64,000 nt of DNA from Curtobacterium flaccumfaciens (GCF_004361695.1 NZ_SNVW01000013.1:1-64000); one strand, 5' to 3'; positions 44,122-53,496 are shown, counted from the first letter of the stretch. Numbers and translations: made by a program. Notes: generated by a model not told the origin, from the sequence alone.

Positions 44122-46275
44122 TCAGCGCACGGCCACCACCCGCACGTCCCACGCCCCGAGCGACAGCTCGGACCCGGCGGCGAGCGTCGTGCCGTCGAGG
44201 ACGTCCTCCGCCGCGACCGGCAGCTGGAAGGTGCTCGACGCCCACGACCAGTTGTGCACGACGTACACGGTCTCCCCACGTCCGTTGACCGCGCTCTGCA
44301 CCGACTGGGTGTCGACCTGCGGACGCCAGCCCGGCGCTCCGCTCGCCCGCGAAGCCGCCCAGTCGACGACCGCTGCGGCGAGCGCCGGGTCCGGCACCGT
44401 GCCGACGTAGGTCACCCGCCCCGCTCCGTGCGCGTGGGTGGTGACCGCGGCGAAGCGACCGTGGTGCGGGTGGTCGTACCCGACGAGCACGTCGGCGTCG
44501 TCGACGAGCAGACCGTCGGCCCACCGGGTGGCCGTCGCCCCGGCCGGCACGGTGAACCCGTGGTCCGCGGCGGCGGGTCCGGCCGACACGGGGACGCGGC
44601 GGGCGAGGTTGCTGAACTCGTCGTAGTGCACGCCGGCGGCGACGTCGAGGAACGCCGGCTTCCGCTCGAGTCGGGCGCGCGCTTCCTCGTCCTCGTAGCC
44701 GGTGCGGATGCCGACGACCAGGTGGCCGCCGGCTTCGGCGTAGGCGGCGAGCCACTGCAGCTGGGCGTCGGTTGCGATGGTGAACGCCGCGGCGACGAGC
44801 ACCGGCCGTTCGGCGGCGACGGACGCCGGGTCGCGGTCGAACACCTGCGAGGGGTGCACGGTGTTCGCCTGCAGTCCGGCGTCGAACACGCCGCGGGCGA
44901 AGGCGTCGTAGACGGTCTGCCACGATCGCCGGTCGGGCTCCATGCCGTCCCCGAGTGCCGGGTGCTCGTTGAGTGCCCACTTGGACTCGTTCGAGAACAG
45001 CAGGGCGACGTCGGCGTGCGGGCGGAGTCCGGCGACCCGGTCCCCCGCGTGGGCGAACTCGGCGCCGATGCGGGCGATCTCCTCGTAGGTGCGGCCGGGC
45101 TGCTGCGAGTGCGGCAGCACCCCGCCCCAGTACGTCTCGACGCCGTAGTGCAGCGTGTGCCAGTGCCAGTACTCGATCATCGAGGCCCCACGGGACACGA
45201 GCGCCCAGGCCGCCTGGCGCCACTGCCCCTCGTAGGCGGGTTCGTTCATCCACGAGAACCCGATCGCCTGCGCGTTCGTCTCGGTGACCAGGAACGGCGC
45301 CTGCTTCGAGCCGTACATGCGGTCACCCGAGGCGACGATCGACCAGGCGCCGGACGAGGTCCAGAACTGGGCGGGTTCCTCGGCGCTGGGCAGCTCGAGG
45401 GCGTCCTGCATCCGGTAGTACGGGTTGCCGGCGGTGACGTCGAGCGCCCGGGTGAGCACCTCGTCCTCGACGGTCGGCCGCTCGTAGGCGATGCAGGTCG
45501 TGACGAACTGGTCGTCGCGCGAGTACTCCCGCACGACCGATGCCTGCCACGCGATGAAGTCCGTCGTGATCGAGGCCTGGAACCGCCGCCACGCCAGGTC
45601 GTACTGCGGCTGCGCGTTGCCGTCCGGGGTCCACAGGTCCGCCCACGTGGACAGGCGGTGCGACCAGTAGGTGAGGCCCCACTCCTCGTTGAGCCGTTCG
45701 ACGCTGCCGTAGGTGTGTCGCAGGTGGTCGACGAACCGCTGGAACACCTCGGGATTCGCGATGAGCTCGTTGCCCGGCTCGTTGTCGACCTGGTAGCCGA
45801 TCACGGCGGGGTGGTCGGCGTAGCGGGCGACGATCTTCCGGATGACCCGCTCGGCGTGGAAGAGGAACGCCGGGTGGGCGTAGTCGATCTCCTGCCGAGC
45901 ACCCCACCCCATCGCCTCACCGTCGGTCCGGCGTCGGACGTTGATCTCGGGCACGATGCGCGCGAGCCACATCGGGACGGCGTAGGTCGGGGTGCCGAGC
46001 ACCACCCGGATGCCGTGCTCGTGGGCGGCGTCGAGCACCGGCGCGAGCCACTCGAGGTCGAAGCGGCCGTTCTCCGGCTCCCAGGTGCTCCAGACGGATT
46101 CGCCGACGCGGATGACCGAGAACCCGGCCTGCTGCATGAGGCGCATGTCCTCGTCGAGCCGAGGAGTCGGCTGGTACTCGTGGTAGTAGGCGGCGCCGAA
46201 GAGGACGCGGTCGTGCTGCATGGTGCGGGGTGCTCCGTTCGAGAAGGTGCGGTGGGAAGGAGGGGTACCGGTCAT
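44122..46275 (-). CDS. Beta-galactosidase, glycoside hydrolase family 42
   Basis: A cytoplasmic beta-galactosidase of 717 residues. Family blocks are FGAAYYHEYQ at the start, VGESVWSTWEP, the acid/base Glu in YQVDNEPGNE and the nucleophile Glu in FLVTETNAQAIG. Three-domain GH42 layout, with the trimerisation domain around LLFSNESKW and a C-terminal beta domain. The ATG at 46275 overlaps the permease stop (ATGA); an internal ATG at 46221 would give a more typical N-terminus (699 residues). No signal peptide, so it acts on oligosaccharides brought in by the importer encoded upstream. Confidence 0.92.
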   Translation of the reverse strand: MTGTPPSHRTFSNGAPRTMQHDRVLFGAAYYHEYQPTPRLDEDMRLMQQAGFSVIRVGESVWSTWEPENGRFDLEWLAPVLDAAHEHGIRVVLGTPTYAVPMWLARIVPEINVRRRTDGEAMGWGARQEIDYAHPAFLFHAERVIRKIVARYADHPAVIGYQVDNEPGNELIANPEVFQRFVDHLRHTYGSVERLNEEWGLTYWSHRLSTWADLWTPDGNAQPQYDLAWRRFQASITTDFIAWQASVVREYSRDDQFVTTCIAYERPTVEDEVLTRALDVTAGNPYYRMQDALELPSAEEPAQFWTSSGAWSIVASGDRMYGSKQAPFLVTETNAQAIGFSWMNEPAYEGQWRQAAWALVSRGASMIEYWHWHTLHYGVETYWGGVLPHSQQPGRTYEEIARIGAEFAHAGDRVAGLRPHADVALLFSNESKWALNEHPALGDGMEPDRRSWQTVYDAFARGVFDAGLQANTVHPSQVFDRDPASVAAERPVLVAAAFTIATDAQLQWLAAYAEAGGHLVVGIRTGYEDEEARARLERKPAFLDVAAGVHYDEFSNLARRVPVSAGPAAADHGFTVPAGATATRWADGLLVDDADVLVGYDHPHHGRFAAVTTHAHGAGRVTYVGTVPDPALAAAVVDWAASRASGAPGWRPQVDTQSVQSAVNGRGETVYVVHNWSWASSTFQLPVAAEDVLDGTTLAAGSELSLGAWDVRVVAVR

Positions 46276-47180
46276 CCCTTGACCGCCCCTGCGGTCAGGC
46301 CGTCGAGCAGTTGCTTGCGGAGCAGCAGGAAGACGAGGATCGTCGGCACGCTGGCCAGCACCGCGCCGGCGAGCACGAGGTCGTACGACCGGTTCTCCGA
46401 GGCGAAGATGGCGTTGAGGCCGAGGGGCAGCGTGTACTGGCTCGAGTCGGACAGCAGGACCAACGGCCACTGGAACGAGTTGTAGCTCTGCAGGAAGCTC
46501 CACACGGCGAGGGCGCCGAGTGACGGCCGGAGCAGCGGGAGCACGACGCGGCGGAACGTGCCGAACTCCGAGTTGCCGTCGATGCGGGCCGCCTCGATGA
46601 GTTCGTCGGGGATCGCCTGCACGATGAACTGCTGCATCATGAAGATCCCGAACGCCGGTGCCACCCACGGCACGACGAGCGAGAACCACGGGTTCGTGAG
46701 TCCCGACTTCACCACCAGGATGAAGAGCGGCACGAGGATCACCGCGAACGGCACCGACAGCGACGAGAACATCACCGCGAACAGGACCCGCTTGCCCCGG
46801 AACCGGAACTTCGCGAACCCGTACCCGGCCATCGCGCAGACGAACACCGACACGACCGTCGCGATCAGGGCGGTGCCGACGCTGATGCCGAACCAGGCCC
46901 AGAACGGCTGCGTGGCGAGGAGGTTCGTGTAGTTCTCCCCGGTCGCCGGGTTCGGGATGAGCGACGGCGGCGTCGCGAAGATGTCACCGCGGCGCTTGAA
47001 CGACCCGGACAGTGCCCACAGCAGCGGGAACACGAAGACGAGCAGCAGGACCACGAGCGTGGCGTAGAGCAGGCCACGGCGGGCGATCCACCCGCCGGTG
47101 CGGGGCGGACCCGAGCGTGGTCTCCGGCCGGGAGCGGTCGTGACGGCCCGGGTGTCCAGGCGGTCGGTGGTGGCGGTCAT
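46272..47180 (-). CDS. Carbohydrate ABC permease, MalG-like
   Basis: A 302-residue inner-membrane permease with six hydrophobic segments and the EAA loop EAARIDGNSEFGTFRRVVLP that docks the ATPase. No ATPase gene is in this operon, so a shared MsiK-type ATPase elsewhere is expected. The ATG overlaps the stop of the other permease by four bases, and its own stop overlaps the beta-galactosidase start. Part of a galactoside or galactan oligosaccharide importer. Confidence 0.92.
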   Translation of the reverse strand: MTATTDRLDTRAVTTAPGRRPRSGPPRTGGWIARRGLLYATLVVLLLVFVFPLLWALSGSFKRRGDIFATPPSLIPNPATGENYTNLLATQPFWAWFGISVGTALIATVVSVFVCAMAGYGFAKFRFRGKRVLFAVMFSSLSVPFAVILVPLFILVVKSGLTNPWFSLVVPWVAPAFGIFMMQQFIVQAIPDELIEAARIDGNSEFGTFRRVVLPLLRPSLGALAVWSFLQSYNSFQWPLVLLSDSSQYTLPLGLNAIFASENRSYDLVLAGAVLASVPTILVFLLLRKQLLDGLTAGAVKG

Positions 47181-48130
47181 GCGTCCCTCCCGATGGCGAG
47201 TGCGCGGTTGAGGATCTGACTGACCCCGAACACGATGACGAACAGCACGACACCGGCGGCTGCCGCGTACCCGAACTGCTGCCGTTCGAAGGCGGCGCGG
47301 TAGATGAACATGGCGACGGACAGCGTGGCTTCGCCCGGGCCGCCCTTGGTGAGCAGGTAGGGCTCGTCGAACAGCTGCGCGGCGCTGATGAAGCTCGTGA
47401 CGACGACGAACGCTGTGACGGGGCGGATCGCCGGGAGCGTCACGTTGGTGAACTTCCGGAAGGTCCCGGCGCCGTCGAGTGACGCCGCCTCGTACTGCTC
47501 GGGCGACACGTTCTGCAGCGCCGCCAGGAAGAAGATCGTCAGGTACCCGACCGTGCGCCAGAGGAGCACGAAGCCGATGGCGACCTTCGCGAGCGTCGGG
47601 TCACCGAGCCAGTCGGTGTTCGGCAGCCCGAACAGCGCCTTGAGTGTGGCGTTGAGCAGGCCGTAGTTCGTGTCGAACACGAGGCTGTAGATGAGCGCGA
47701 TGACGATCGGCGACAGCACCATCGGGATGAAGAACGTCACCCGGAAGAGGTCCCGGGCGCGGAGCCCCTTGGCGTTGAGCGCCTGCGCGACGAGCAGCGA
47801 GCACGGCACGATGACGAACACGGCGATGAGCGTGTAGATCAGCGAGTTGACCAGGGCCGTGCCGAAGCTGGTGTCCCGGAACAGGTTCGCGTAGTTCGAC
47901 AGGCCCACCCAGTTCGGCGTGCCGAGGCCGACCCACTCGGTGAGCGACAGGTACACGGCGGCGAGCACCGGCACGATCATGAACAGGCCGTACAGCACGT
48001 AGAACGGCGCGATGAAGAGGTACGGCGCGCTGCCCCCGTTCGTGTTCAGGCGGCGGCGACGGCGATCGGGTGGATCGGTGGTGGTCGTGGTGGCGGACAC
48101 CGGGATGCCGGTGGCGGTTGATGTGGACAA
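47177..48130 (-). CDS. Carbohydrate ABC permease, MalF-like, TTG start
   Basis: A 317-residue permease with six hydrophobic segments and the EAA loop YEAASLDGAGTFRKFTNVTL. The start is a TTG at 48130: a perfect AGGAGG lies six bases upstream, and no ATG or GTG is better placed. The Thr/Asp/Arg-rich first ~35 residues are cytoplasmic. It forms a heterodimer with the MalG-like protein encoded next and receives substrate from the binding lipoprotein encoded 11 bases upstream. Confidence 0.9.
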   Translation of the reverse strand: MSTSTATGIPVSATTTTTDPPDRRRRRLNTNGGSAPYLFIAPFYVLYGLFMIVPVLAAVYLSLTEWVGLGTPNWVGLSNYANLFRDTSFGTALVNSLIYTLIAVFVIVPCSLLVAQALNAKGLRARDLFRVTFFIPMVLSPIVIALIYSLVFDTNYGLLNATLKALFGLPNTDWLGDPTLAKVAIGFVLLWRTVGYLTIFFLAALQNVSPEQYEAASLDGAGTFRKFTNVTLPAIRPVTAFVVVTSFISAAQLFDEPYLLTKGGPGEATLSVAMFIYRAAFERQQFGYAAAAGVVLFVIVFGVSQILNRALAIGRDA

Positions 48131-48141
48131 CGTCGTCCTCC

Positions 48142-49533
48142 TCAGGCGCGGGTCTGGCCGCGGAAGTCGGCCGCAGCGGCGTCGAGCGCCTGCTTCGGGG
48201 AGATCTGGCCCTTGTAGGCCTTGATGAGGTAGCCGCTCAGGACGGTCTGCAGGATCGAGGCGTCGGCGCTCTGGTGCTGCGAGGGCACGTCGTCGACGAC
48301 GGACTTGTAGACGCCGAACAGCTGCTGCCCGCCGAAGTACGGGTCGCTCAGCGCCGCGAGCCGCGGGTCGTCGTAGACCGAGCGCAGGGTCGGCAGGTAC
48401 CCGAGGTCCTGGTACCGCTTCACCTGCTGGTCCGGGTCGAGGTACGCGGCGAGCACGAGGTCGATCCCGGCCTTCGTGAGCGGCTTGTCGCGGAGCACCG
48501 AGAACCCCGTCCCGCCACCGACGCTCGTCGTGCTGCCACCGCCGGCGAACCGGGGCAGGTTCCGCACCCGCCACTTGCCCTTCTGCTCGGGCACGTTCGG
48601 CTTGATGCCGTAGCTGGCGTACCAGGACGGCATGTCGACGGCCAGGATTGTGCCGCCCTTCAGCCCGGACTGCAGGCTCGGCCCGTACATGTCGGCGACC
48701 GTCGCGATCGCACCGGACTGCACCCCGTCGACGAGGAACCGCAGGGTGCGCTCGGCCTCGGGCGTCTGGATGGCGATGCCGCCGTCCTCGTCGTACAGGT
48801 CGCCGCCGCGCTGGAGCAGCAGGATCTGGTAGCTCTGCAGTGTCCCACCCGGGTCGGTGACCGCCACGGCGTGCAGCGAGACACCCTTGCTCTTGTTGAG
48901 CTTCGCACCGACGTCCATGTACTCCTCCCACGTCGTCAGGTCGTCCGGGATCCCGAGGGCCTCGAACTGGTCGGCGCGGTGGTAGTAGACGCACAACGGG
49001 GTGTCGGAGTCGAGCGCGTACAGGTGCCCGTCCTTCGAGAACGGCGTGAGCCGCGCACCGATCAGGTCGTCCTTGCGGGACGCCACCGACGGCGACAGGT
49101 CGCTCAGCAGCTCGGCCGCGATGTCACCGCGGAGCATCCGGCAGAACGCCCCGATCTCGAGTCCGGCGACGTCCGGCGTCCCGGTGCCGGCGACCGCCTG
49201 CGCGATGAGCTTCGTCGGGATGTCCGCCGCGGCGATCGTGGTGATGTCGAGTGCGAAGTCGAAGTCGGACTTCCGGTCCGCCACCGGCAGCGCCTCGGTG
49301 AAGAACTTCTCGTAGCCGGGGTCGTGCGTCCAGAAGGACAGGTCGGCGCGTCCGGAGCGGACGGCTGCGGTCGACTGCGGGGCGCAGCCCGCCAGCAGGC
49401 TGCCGAGGGCGATGCTGCCGCCCGCGGCGGCGCCCCATCGGAGCAGGTCGCGGCGGCTCATCCCACGGCCCGGTCCACGGCCTGGAGGCGCGGATCCTGC
49501 AGGTGCGGGGCGGTGCCTTGGTACTGGGGTCAC
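48142..49533 (-). CDS. Carbohydrate ABC substrate-binding lipoprotein (Tat type)
   Basis: A 463-residue solute-binding protein (SBP_bac_1 family). A twin-arginine-like signal MSRRDLLRWGAAAGG leads to the lipobox LAGC. The GTG at 49533 has an ideal AGGAG six bases upstream, giving a 24-residue Pro/Arg-rich extension before the Tat motif. The ATG at 49461 has no ribosome site. Part of that extension is encoded by a half copy of the interspersed repeat (49480-49495). It binds the galactoside for the two permeases downstream. Confidence 0.9.
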   Translation of the reverse strand: MTPVPRHRPAPAGSAPPGRGPGRGMSRRDLLRWGAAAGGSIALGSLLAGCAPQSTAAVRSGRADLSFWTHDPGYEKFFTEALPVADRKSDFDFALDITTIAAADIPTKLIAQAVAGTGTPDVAGLEIGAFCRMLRGDIAAELLSDLSPSVASRKDDLIGARLTPFSKDGHLYALDSDTPLCVYYHRADQFEALGIPDDLTTWEEYMDVGAKLNKSKGVSLHAVAVTDPGGTLQSYQILLLQRGGDLYDEDGGIAIQTPEAERTLRFLVDGVQSGAIATVADMYGPSLQSGLKGGTILAVDMPSWYASYGIKPNVPEQKGKWRVRNLPRFAGGGSTTSVGGGTGFSVLRDKPLTKAGIDLVLAAYLDPDQQVKRYQDLGYLPTLRSVYDDPRLAALSDPYFGGQQLFGVYKSVVDDVPSQHQSADASILQTVLSGYLIKAYKGQISPKQALDAAAADFRGQTRA

Positions 49534-49587
49534 GGTGGTCTCCTGACGTCGTCGTCGAGGTGATTGCGGAGGTGGCGGCGAGCGCTC

Positions 49588-49599
49588 GTGAGCGCTCAC
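49588..49599. promoter_or_regulatory. LacI-type operator GTGAGCGCTCAC
   Basis: A perfect 12-base palindrome with central CG, the hallmark of LacI/GalR operators, 55 bases upstream of the binding-protein start. AGCGCTC also occurs just before it (49581). The LacI gene at 50700 is the natural ligand. Confidence 0.75.
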
Positions 49600-49603
49600 T
49601 CAC

Positions 49604-49632
49604 GGGACGGACGCACACCGCGCCTCCCGTCC
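49604..49632. repeat. Variant copy of interspersed palindrome
   Basis: GGGACGG ... CCGCGCCTCCCGTCC: the right arm is CGCGCCTCCCGTCC (C for A against consensus), and the left arm is reduced to GGGACGG. It lies between the LacI stop and the sugar-importer promoter and may terminate the regulator transcript. Confidence 0.6.
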
Positions 49633-49638
49633 GGGGGT

Positions 49639-50700
49639 TCAGTCGGCGGGGCGGAGGTGACGCCGCTCGGGCGACGGCGGCGCGCTGGTGGCACGCGTGA
49701 TCAGCTGGCCGGGCAGCATGCGGTGACGCTCGGCCGGCGGGTGGCCGTCGAGCGTGCGGAACAGGCGGTGCATCGCGAGGCGGGTGGCCTCGTCGAAGTC
49801 CTGACGGATGGTCGTGAGCGGCGTCGACAGGTAGGCGGAGATGGGCATGTCGTCGAAGCCGACGATGCTGACGTCACCCGGGACGGTCAGGCCGTGCTGC
49901 TGGATGGCGGCCATCGCGCCGATCGCCATCTGGTCGTTCGCCACGAAGACCGCCGTCAGGTCCGGGCGTCCGAGCAGGAAACGCATGGCCTCGAAGCCGC
50001 TCTGCGGCGACCAGTCCCCCTCGACCGGCGCATGCTCGGCGACGCCGGCGTCCCGCAGGGCGGCGCGCCAGCCCTGCTCGCGACGCTGGCTCGAGGTCCA
50101 GTTCGCCGGACCCGCGATGTGCCACACGGTCTCGTGGCCGAGGGCGAGCAGGTGGTCGGTGGCCGCGAAGGCGGCGCCGCTCTCGTCGAGGCCCACCGCC
50201 AGGGTGTTCTCCCGGTCGGCGACGTCGGGCGGGCCGAGCGTCAGGACGGTCACCCCCGTCGGCAGGCGGAGCTGGTCCATCTGGTTCTCGACCGGCTCGG
50301 AGAAGACGATCGCCTCGACGTCCTGCCCGACGAGCGAGTCGACCGCGGGCTGGAGCTCGGCGGCCGTCGCGGCCACGGTCCGGACGATGGCGAGACTGTA
50401 GCCGTTGGCGCGGCAGGCCTGCTCGACGCCGGTGAGCATCGAGGTCGGGCCGTACAGGTCCGTGCCGATGGTGATCAGGCCGATGCGACGGGAGCGCTGC
50501 GACTTGAGGGAGCGTGCGGCGGCGTTCGGGCGGAAGCCGAGTTCGTCGATGGCCTTGAGGACTCGGTCGCGGACGGCCTCGGTGACGTGCGGCTCGTCGT
50601 TGACCACGCGGGAGACGGTCTTCTGGGAGACCCCGGCGAGGGTGGCGACGTCGGTCATCGAGGCGGGGCGGAGGCGGCGCACGGGGGCGGTGTCGCTCAT
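49639..50700 (-). CDS. LacI family repressor of the GH42 operon
   Basis: A 353-residue LacI/GalR regulator. The N-terminal helix-turn-helix is MTDVATLAGVSQKTVSRVVN, the hinge region FRPNAAARSLKSQRSRRIGL, and the rest is a periplasmic-binding-protein-like effector domain (Peripla_BP_3). The ATG follows GAAGGAG at seven bases. It lies upstream of and in line with the galactoside operon, whose promoter region holds a GTGAGCGCTCAC palindrome. It should repress importer and beta-galactosidase until a galactoside binds. Confidence 0.92.
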   Translation of the reverse strand: MSDTAPVRRLRPASMTDVATLAGVSQKTVSRVVNDEPHVTEAVRDRVLKAIDELGFRPNAAARSLKSQRSRRIGLITIGTDLYGPTSMLTGVEQACRANGYSLAIVRTVAATAAELQPAVDSLVGQDVEAIVFSEPVENQMDQLRLPTGVTVLTLGPPDVADRENTLAVGLDESGAAFAATDHLLALGHETVWHIAGPANWTSSQRREQGWRAALRDAGVAEHAPVEGDWSPQSGFEAMRFLLGRPDLTAVFVANDQMAIGAMAAIQQHGLTVPGDVSIVGFDDMPISAYLSTPLTTIRQDFDEATRLAMHRLFRTLDGHPPAERHRMLPGQLITRATSAPPSPERRHLRPAD

Positions 50701-50755
50701 CGTCCAGCTCCTTCGCTGCGGCCTCGGGTCCGGTCGTCGACCGGGCGTGGGAGCA

Positions 50756-50775
50756 AGACAACCACGGCATTGTCT
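50756..50775. promoter_or_regulatory. Inverted repeat upstream of the LacI gene
   Basis: AGACAA-N8-TTGTCT, 56 bases before the LacI ATG, overlaps a TTGACT that could serve as a -35. Unlike the GTGAGCGCTCAC site, so autoregulation through this element is doubtful. Confidence 0.4.
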
Positions 50776-50864
50776 ACGTAGTCAAGGCCTGGTGCGATGC
50801 GGGATCGGCCGTCGATGGGGCGACGACCGACCCCGCCGGCGCAGCGCGGCGCCGCCCTGGCGAG

Positions 50865-51350
50865 TCAGTGGGCGTCGCCGAGCCCGCCGCTGACGAACGT
50901 GGAGTCGACCGTGTCGTCGGTCAGCAGGCAGTCGTAGATGGCGTACGGGTCGTCGTGGCCGTCCTGGAACGTGAACGGGTAGATGAGCAGGTACCCGCCG
51001 TTGCTGGCAGACCCGGAGGGGTGGTCGGTGAGCCGCAGCGTGATGCGGGCGTCCGCGGCGCCCTTGCTGCACTCGTCGTAGACGTGCTGGGCGAGCGCGG
51101 ACACGGTCGGTGCGGGGTCACCCGTCGGAGCGGGGTCACTGGCCGGTGCGGCGGGCTCGGGGTCCGGCACCGCTGACTTCGTGGGCGACGGTTGCGAGCT
51201 GCTGACGGCCGGAGGGGTGGAGGTCGCGTCCGTGGCGGACACGGCTCGCGGCGTGGAGGTCGCAGGACCGGCCGGCGCTGCGGCGGCGCATCCGGTCAGG
51301 GCGGCGAGGAGCGCGCAGGCGGCTGCGGCGGTGAGAGCGGTGCGGTGCAT
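50865..51350 (-). CDS. Small lipoprotein of unknown function
   Basis: A 161-residue lipoprotein: lipobox LTGC with Cys21, a Ser/Thr/Pro/Ala-rich linker of about 60 residues, then a compact domain of about 75 residues with two Cys (YDECSKGAADARIT, YAIYDCLLTDD) that could pair. No family recognised. Monocistronic, with a half palindrome upstream. Confidence 0.75.
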   Translation of the reverse strand: MHRTALTAAAACALLAALTGCAAAAPAGPATSTPRAVSATDATSTPPAVSSSQPSPTKSAVPDPEPAAPASDPAPTGDPAPTVSALAQHVYDECSKGAADARITLRLTDHPSGSASNGGYLLIYPFTFQDGHDDPYAIYDCLLTDDTVDSTFVSGGLGDAH

Positions 51351-51423
51351 GAGCGGTGGGCCCTTCGGTCGGTGGTTCCTGCTTGGAGATGTCCCGAAGT
51401 GGCGGTGACCTGACACGACGGAC

Positions 51424-51452
51424 GCAAGTCGCGCCTCCAGGTCGGTCACCAG
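51424..51452. repeat. Half copy of interspersed palindrome
   Basis: CGCAAGTCGCGCCTCCAGGTCGGTCAC; GGTGACCTG at 51406 can pair with the outer part (CAGGTCGGTCACC) to form a weak hairpin between the LysR stop and the lipoprotein promoter. Confidence 0.55.
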
Positions 51453-51475
51453 CCGAACCGTCGACCGCCGCCTGC

Positions 51476-52417
51476 CTACCCGAGCGGCTCCACGCCGTAG
51501 CTGCTGACCACCGCCCGCAGCTCGTCCAGGTACGTCTGCGCCTGCACGGTGAGGGGCACCGAGGCGTGGGCGATCCACCCGATCTCGATGCGTTCGTCGA
51601 CGTCGAGCGGGATGGCGACGATCTCGGGGTCGAGGTCGTCGCTGATGAGACCGGTCGAGATCGTGTAGCCGCCGAGGCCGATCATGAGGTTGAAGATCGT
51701 CGCCCGGTCCGACACCCGGATCTCCCGCTTGCTCGACATCGTCGACAGGATCTCCTCGGCCAGGTAGAAGGAGTTGTTCGCGCCCTGGTCGAAGGTGAGC
51801 CGAGGCAGGTCGGCGAGGTCGTCGAGCGTGGCGCGCTCCCGTGACGCGATCGGGTTCCGCCGGGCCACGAAGATGTGCGGCTGCGCGACGAACAGCGGCG
51901 TGAACACGACTCCCGCGTCCCGCAGCAGCTTCCCGAGGACCTGCTTGTTGAAGTCGTTGCGGTAGAGGATGCCCACCTCGCTCCGCAGCGTGCGGACGTC
52001 CTCGATGATGTCCCAGGTGCGTGTCTCACGCAGTGAGAACTCGTACTCGTCCGCCGCCGCTCCCTCGACCATGCGGACGAAGGCCTCCACCGCGAACGAG
52101 TAGTGCTGGGCCGACACCCCGAGCAGACGACGCGACGGCTGCCCGCCGACGTACCGCTGCTCGAGCAGGGAGACCTGCTCGACGACCTGTCGGGCGTACC
52201 CGAGGAACTCGACACCGTCGACGGTGAGCACCACGCCCCTGGCGGATCGGACGAACAGCGCGCGCCCGATCCGCGTCTCGAGGTCCTTCATCGCCGCGGA
52301 CAGGGTCGGCTGCGCGACGTAGAGCAGATCGGCCGCTGCGCTGATCGAGCCCTCGGTCGCGACCTCGATGAAGTACCGGAGCTGCTGCAGGGTGATGTCG
52401 TTCGAGACGCGGGCCAT
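51476..52417 (-). CDS. LysR family regulator of the mesX-mesD genes
   Basis: A 313-residue LysR regulator. The N-terminal helix-turn-helix is LQQLRYFIEVATEGSISAAA then YVAQPTLSAAMKDLE, followed by a LysR_substrate domain. The ATG at 52417 lies 119 bases from the divergent DUF1852 gene. Between them are three ATAG/CTAT elements, consistent with a LysR T-N11-A box. By position it should control methionine synthesis, perhaps sensing homocysteine or methionine as MetR does; that analogy is inference. Confidence 0.9.
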   Translation of the reverse strand: MARVSNDITLQQLRYFIEVATEGSISAAADLLYVAQPTLSAAMKDLETRIGRALFVRSARGVVLTVDGVEFLGYARQVVEQVSLLEQRYVGGQPSRRLLGVSAQHYSFAVEAFVRMVEGAAADEYEFSLRETRTWDIIEDVRTLRSEVGILYRNDFNKQVLGKLLRDAGVVFTPLFVAQPHIFVARRNPIASRERATLDDLADLPRLTFDQGANNSFYLAEEILSTMSSKREIRVSDRATIFNLMIGLGGYTISTGLISDDLDPEIVAIPLDVDERIEIGWIAHASVPLTVQAQTYLDELRAVVSSYGVEPLG

Positions 52418-52442
52418 AGGCGGAGGCTATACCAGCGCATAG
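52415..52442. promoter_or_regulatory. Candidate LysR-type operator
   Basis: Three spaced elements, CATAG (52415), CTAT (52427) and ATAG (52439). CTAT-N8-ATAG (52427-52442) is an inverted repeat with the T-N11-A form typical of LysR boxes. It overlaps the start of the LysR gene, so autorepression is likely. Confidence 0.6.
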
Positions 52443-52536
52443 CGTTTGGGGATTACCCGATGGCCTTCGAATCCCGGCATCATCGAGGAACCCCTTCCCC
52501 AGCACCTCCGGGTGCTCGACGAACAGATTGCCGACC

Positions 52537-53496
52537 ATGGCGAACGACCTCACCTTCAGCATCACCAGGACCCGCTTCGACGAGGACTACTCGCCCGCGG
52601 ACAGCTCCCGGCTGACCACGAACTTCGCCAACCTGGCGCGCGGCGAGCACCGGCAGCAGAACCTCCGTGCTGCGCTGGCGATGATCGACGGGCGCGCGAA
52701 CGACCTCTTGGCTGCCGGTGACCGCTACCGCCTGCAGCTCGACATCGTCTCGGCCGCACTGGCGTTCGCCGACGGTGGCTCGGACGCCGAGTTCCCGCTG
52801 CTCGAGATGCTCGACGTCACGATCGTCGACCAGCACACCGGCGAGCACCACCACGGCATCCTCGGCAACAACTTCTCGTCGTACCTGCGCGACTACGACT
52901 TCTCGGTCCTGCTGCCGTCATCGCCGGGCGTGCCGTCTGACTTCGGGGCGCTGCACGGGGCCCTCTTCCAGCGCTTCCTGGAGTCGTCCGCGTTCCACTC
53001 GAACTTCAGTGGCGAGCCCGTCGTCTGCATCAGCGTCTCGACGAGCCAGACCTACCGCCGGACCGGGTACGTCCATCCCGTCCTCGGCACCGAGTACGAG
53101 CACGAGCACTCCTCGCTCACCGACGACTACTTCGGCCGGATGGGCATGCGGGTCCGGTACTTCCAGCCCGCCGGAGCGTCGGCCCCGCTCGCGTTCTACA
53201 CGCGCGGTGACCTGACCGGGGACTACACGGACCTCCAGCTCATCGGCACGATCGCCACCATGGAGACGTTCCAGAAGATCTACCGCCCGGAGATCTACGC
53301 CGCGAACACCCCGGCCGGGAGCACCTACCACCCCACCCTCGACCACACCGACTTCACGCCCACCCCGGTCACCTACGACCGTGAGGAGCGCAGCCGCCTC
53401 GGGATCACCCAGGGTCGGTGGACCGAGGAGCACCTCGTGACGCCGCACCACGCGCTCCTCTCGCGTTTCGCTGCCGGCGCCGCCGTTTCCCTCTGA
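52537..53496 (+). CDS. mesX: DUF1852 protein, MesX-like oxygenase
   Basis: A 319-residue DUF1852 protein. The family (MesX) has been described as a putative oxygenase needed by folate-independent MesD-type methionine synthases, and the gene pair here is in that order. Visible features are FSITRTRFDEDYSPADSSRL at the start, several His-rich spots (TGEHHHGILGNN, GTEYEHEHSSL, TPHHALL) that might bind iron, and a conserved GDYTDLQLIG. The ATG at 52537 is chosen; its ribosome site is weak, and a small hairpin (52501-52516) lies in the leader. Followed 32 bases later by the synthase gene. Confidence 0.82.
   Translation: MANDLTFSITRTRFDEDYSPADSSRLTTNFANLARGEHRQQNLRAALAMIDGRANDLLAAGDRYRLQLDIVSAALAFADGGSDAEFPLLEMLDVTIVDQHTGEHHHGILGNNFSSYLRDYDFSVLLPSSPGVPSDFGALHGALFQRFLESSAFHSNFSGEPVVCISVSTSQTYRRTGYVHPVLGTEYEHEHSSLTDDYFGRMGMRVRYFQPAGASAPLAFYTRGDLTGDYTDLQLIGTIATMETFQKIYRPEIYAANTPAGSTYHPTLDHTDFTPTPVTYDREERSRLGITQGRWTEEHLVTPHHALLSRFAAGAAVSL

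Noticed and set aside
52443-52536. SAM or cobalamin riboswitch upstream of mesX
   Set aside because: Only a 16-base hairpin is present, and the leader is too short; the LysR site explains regulation.
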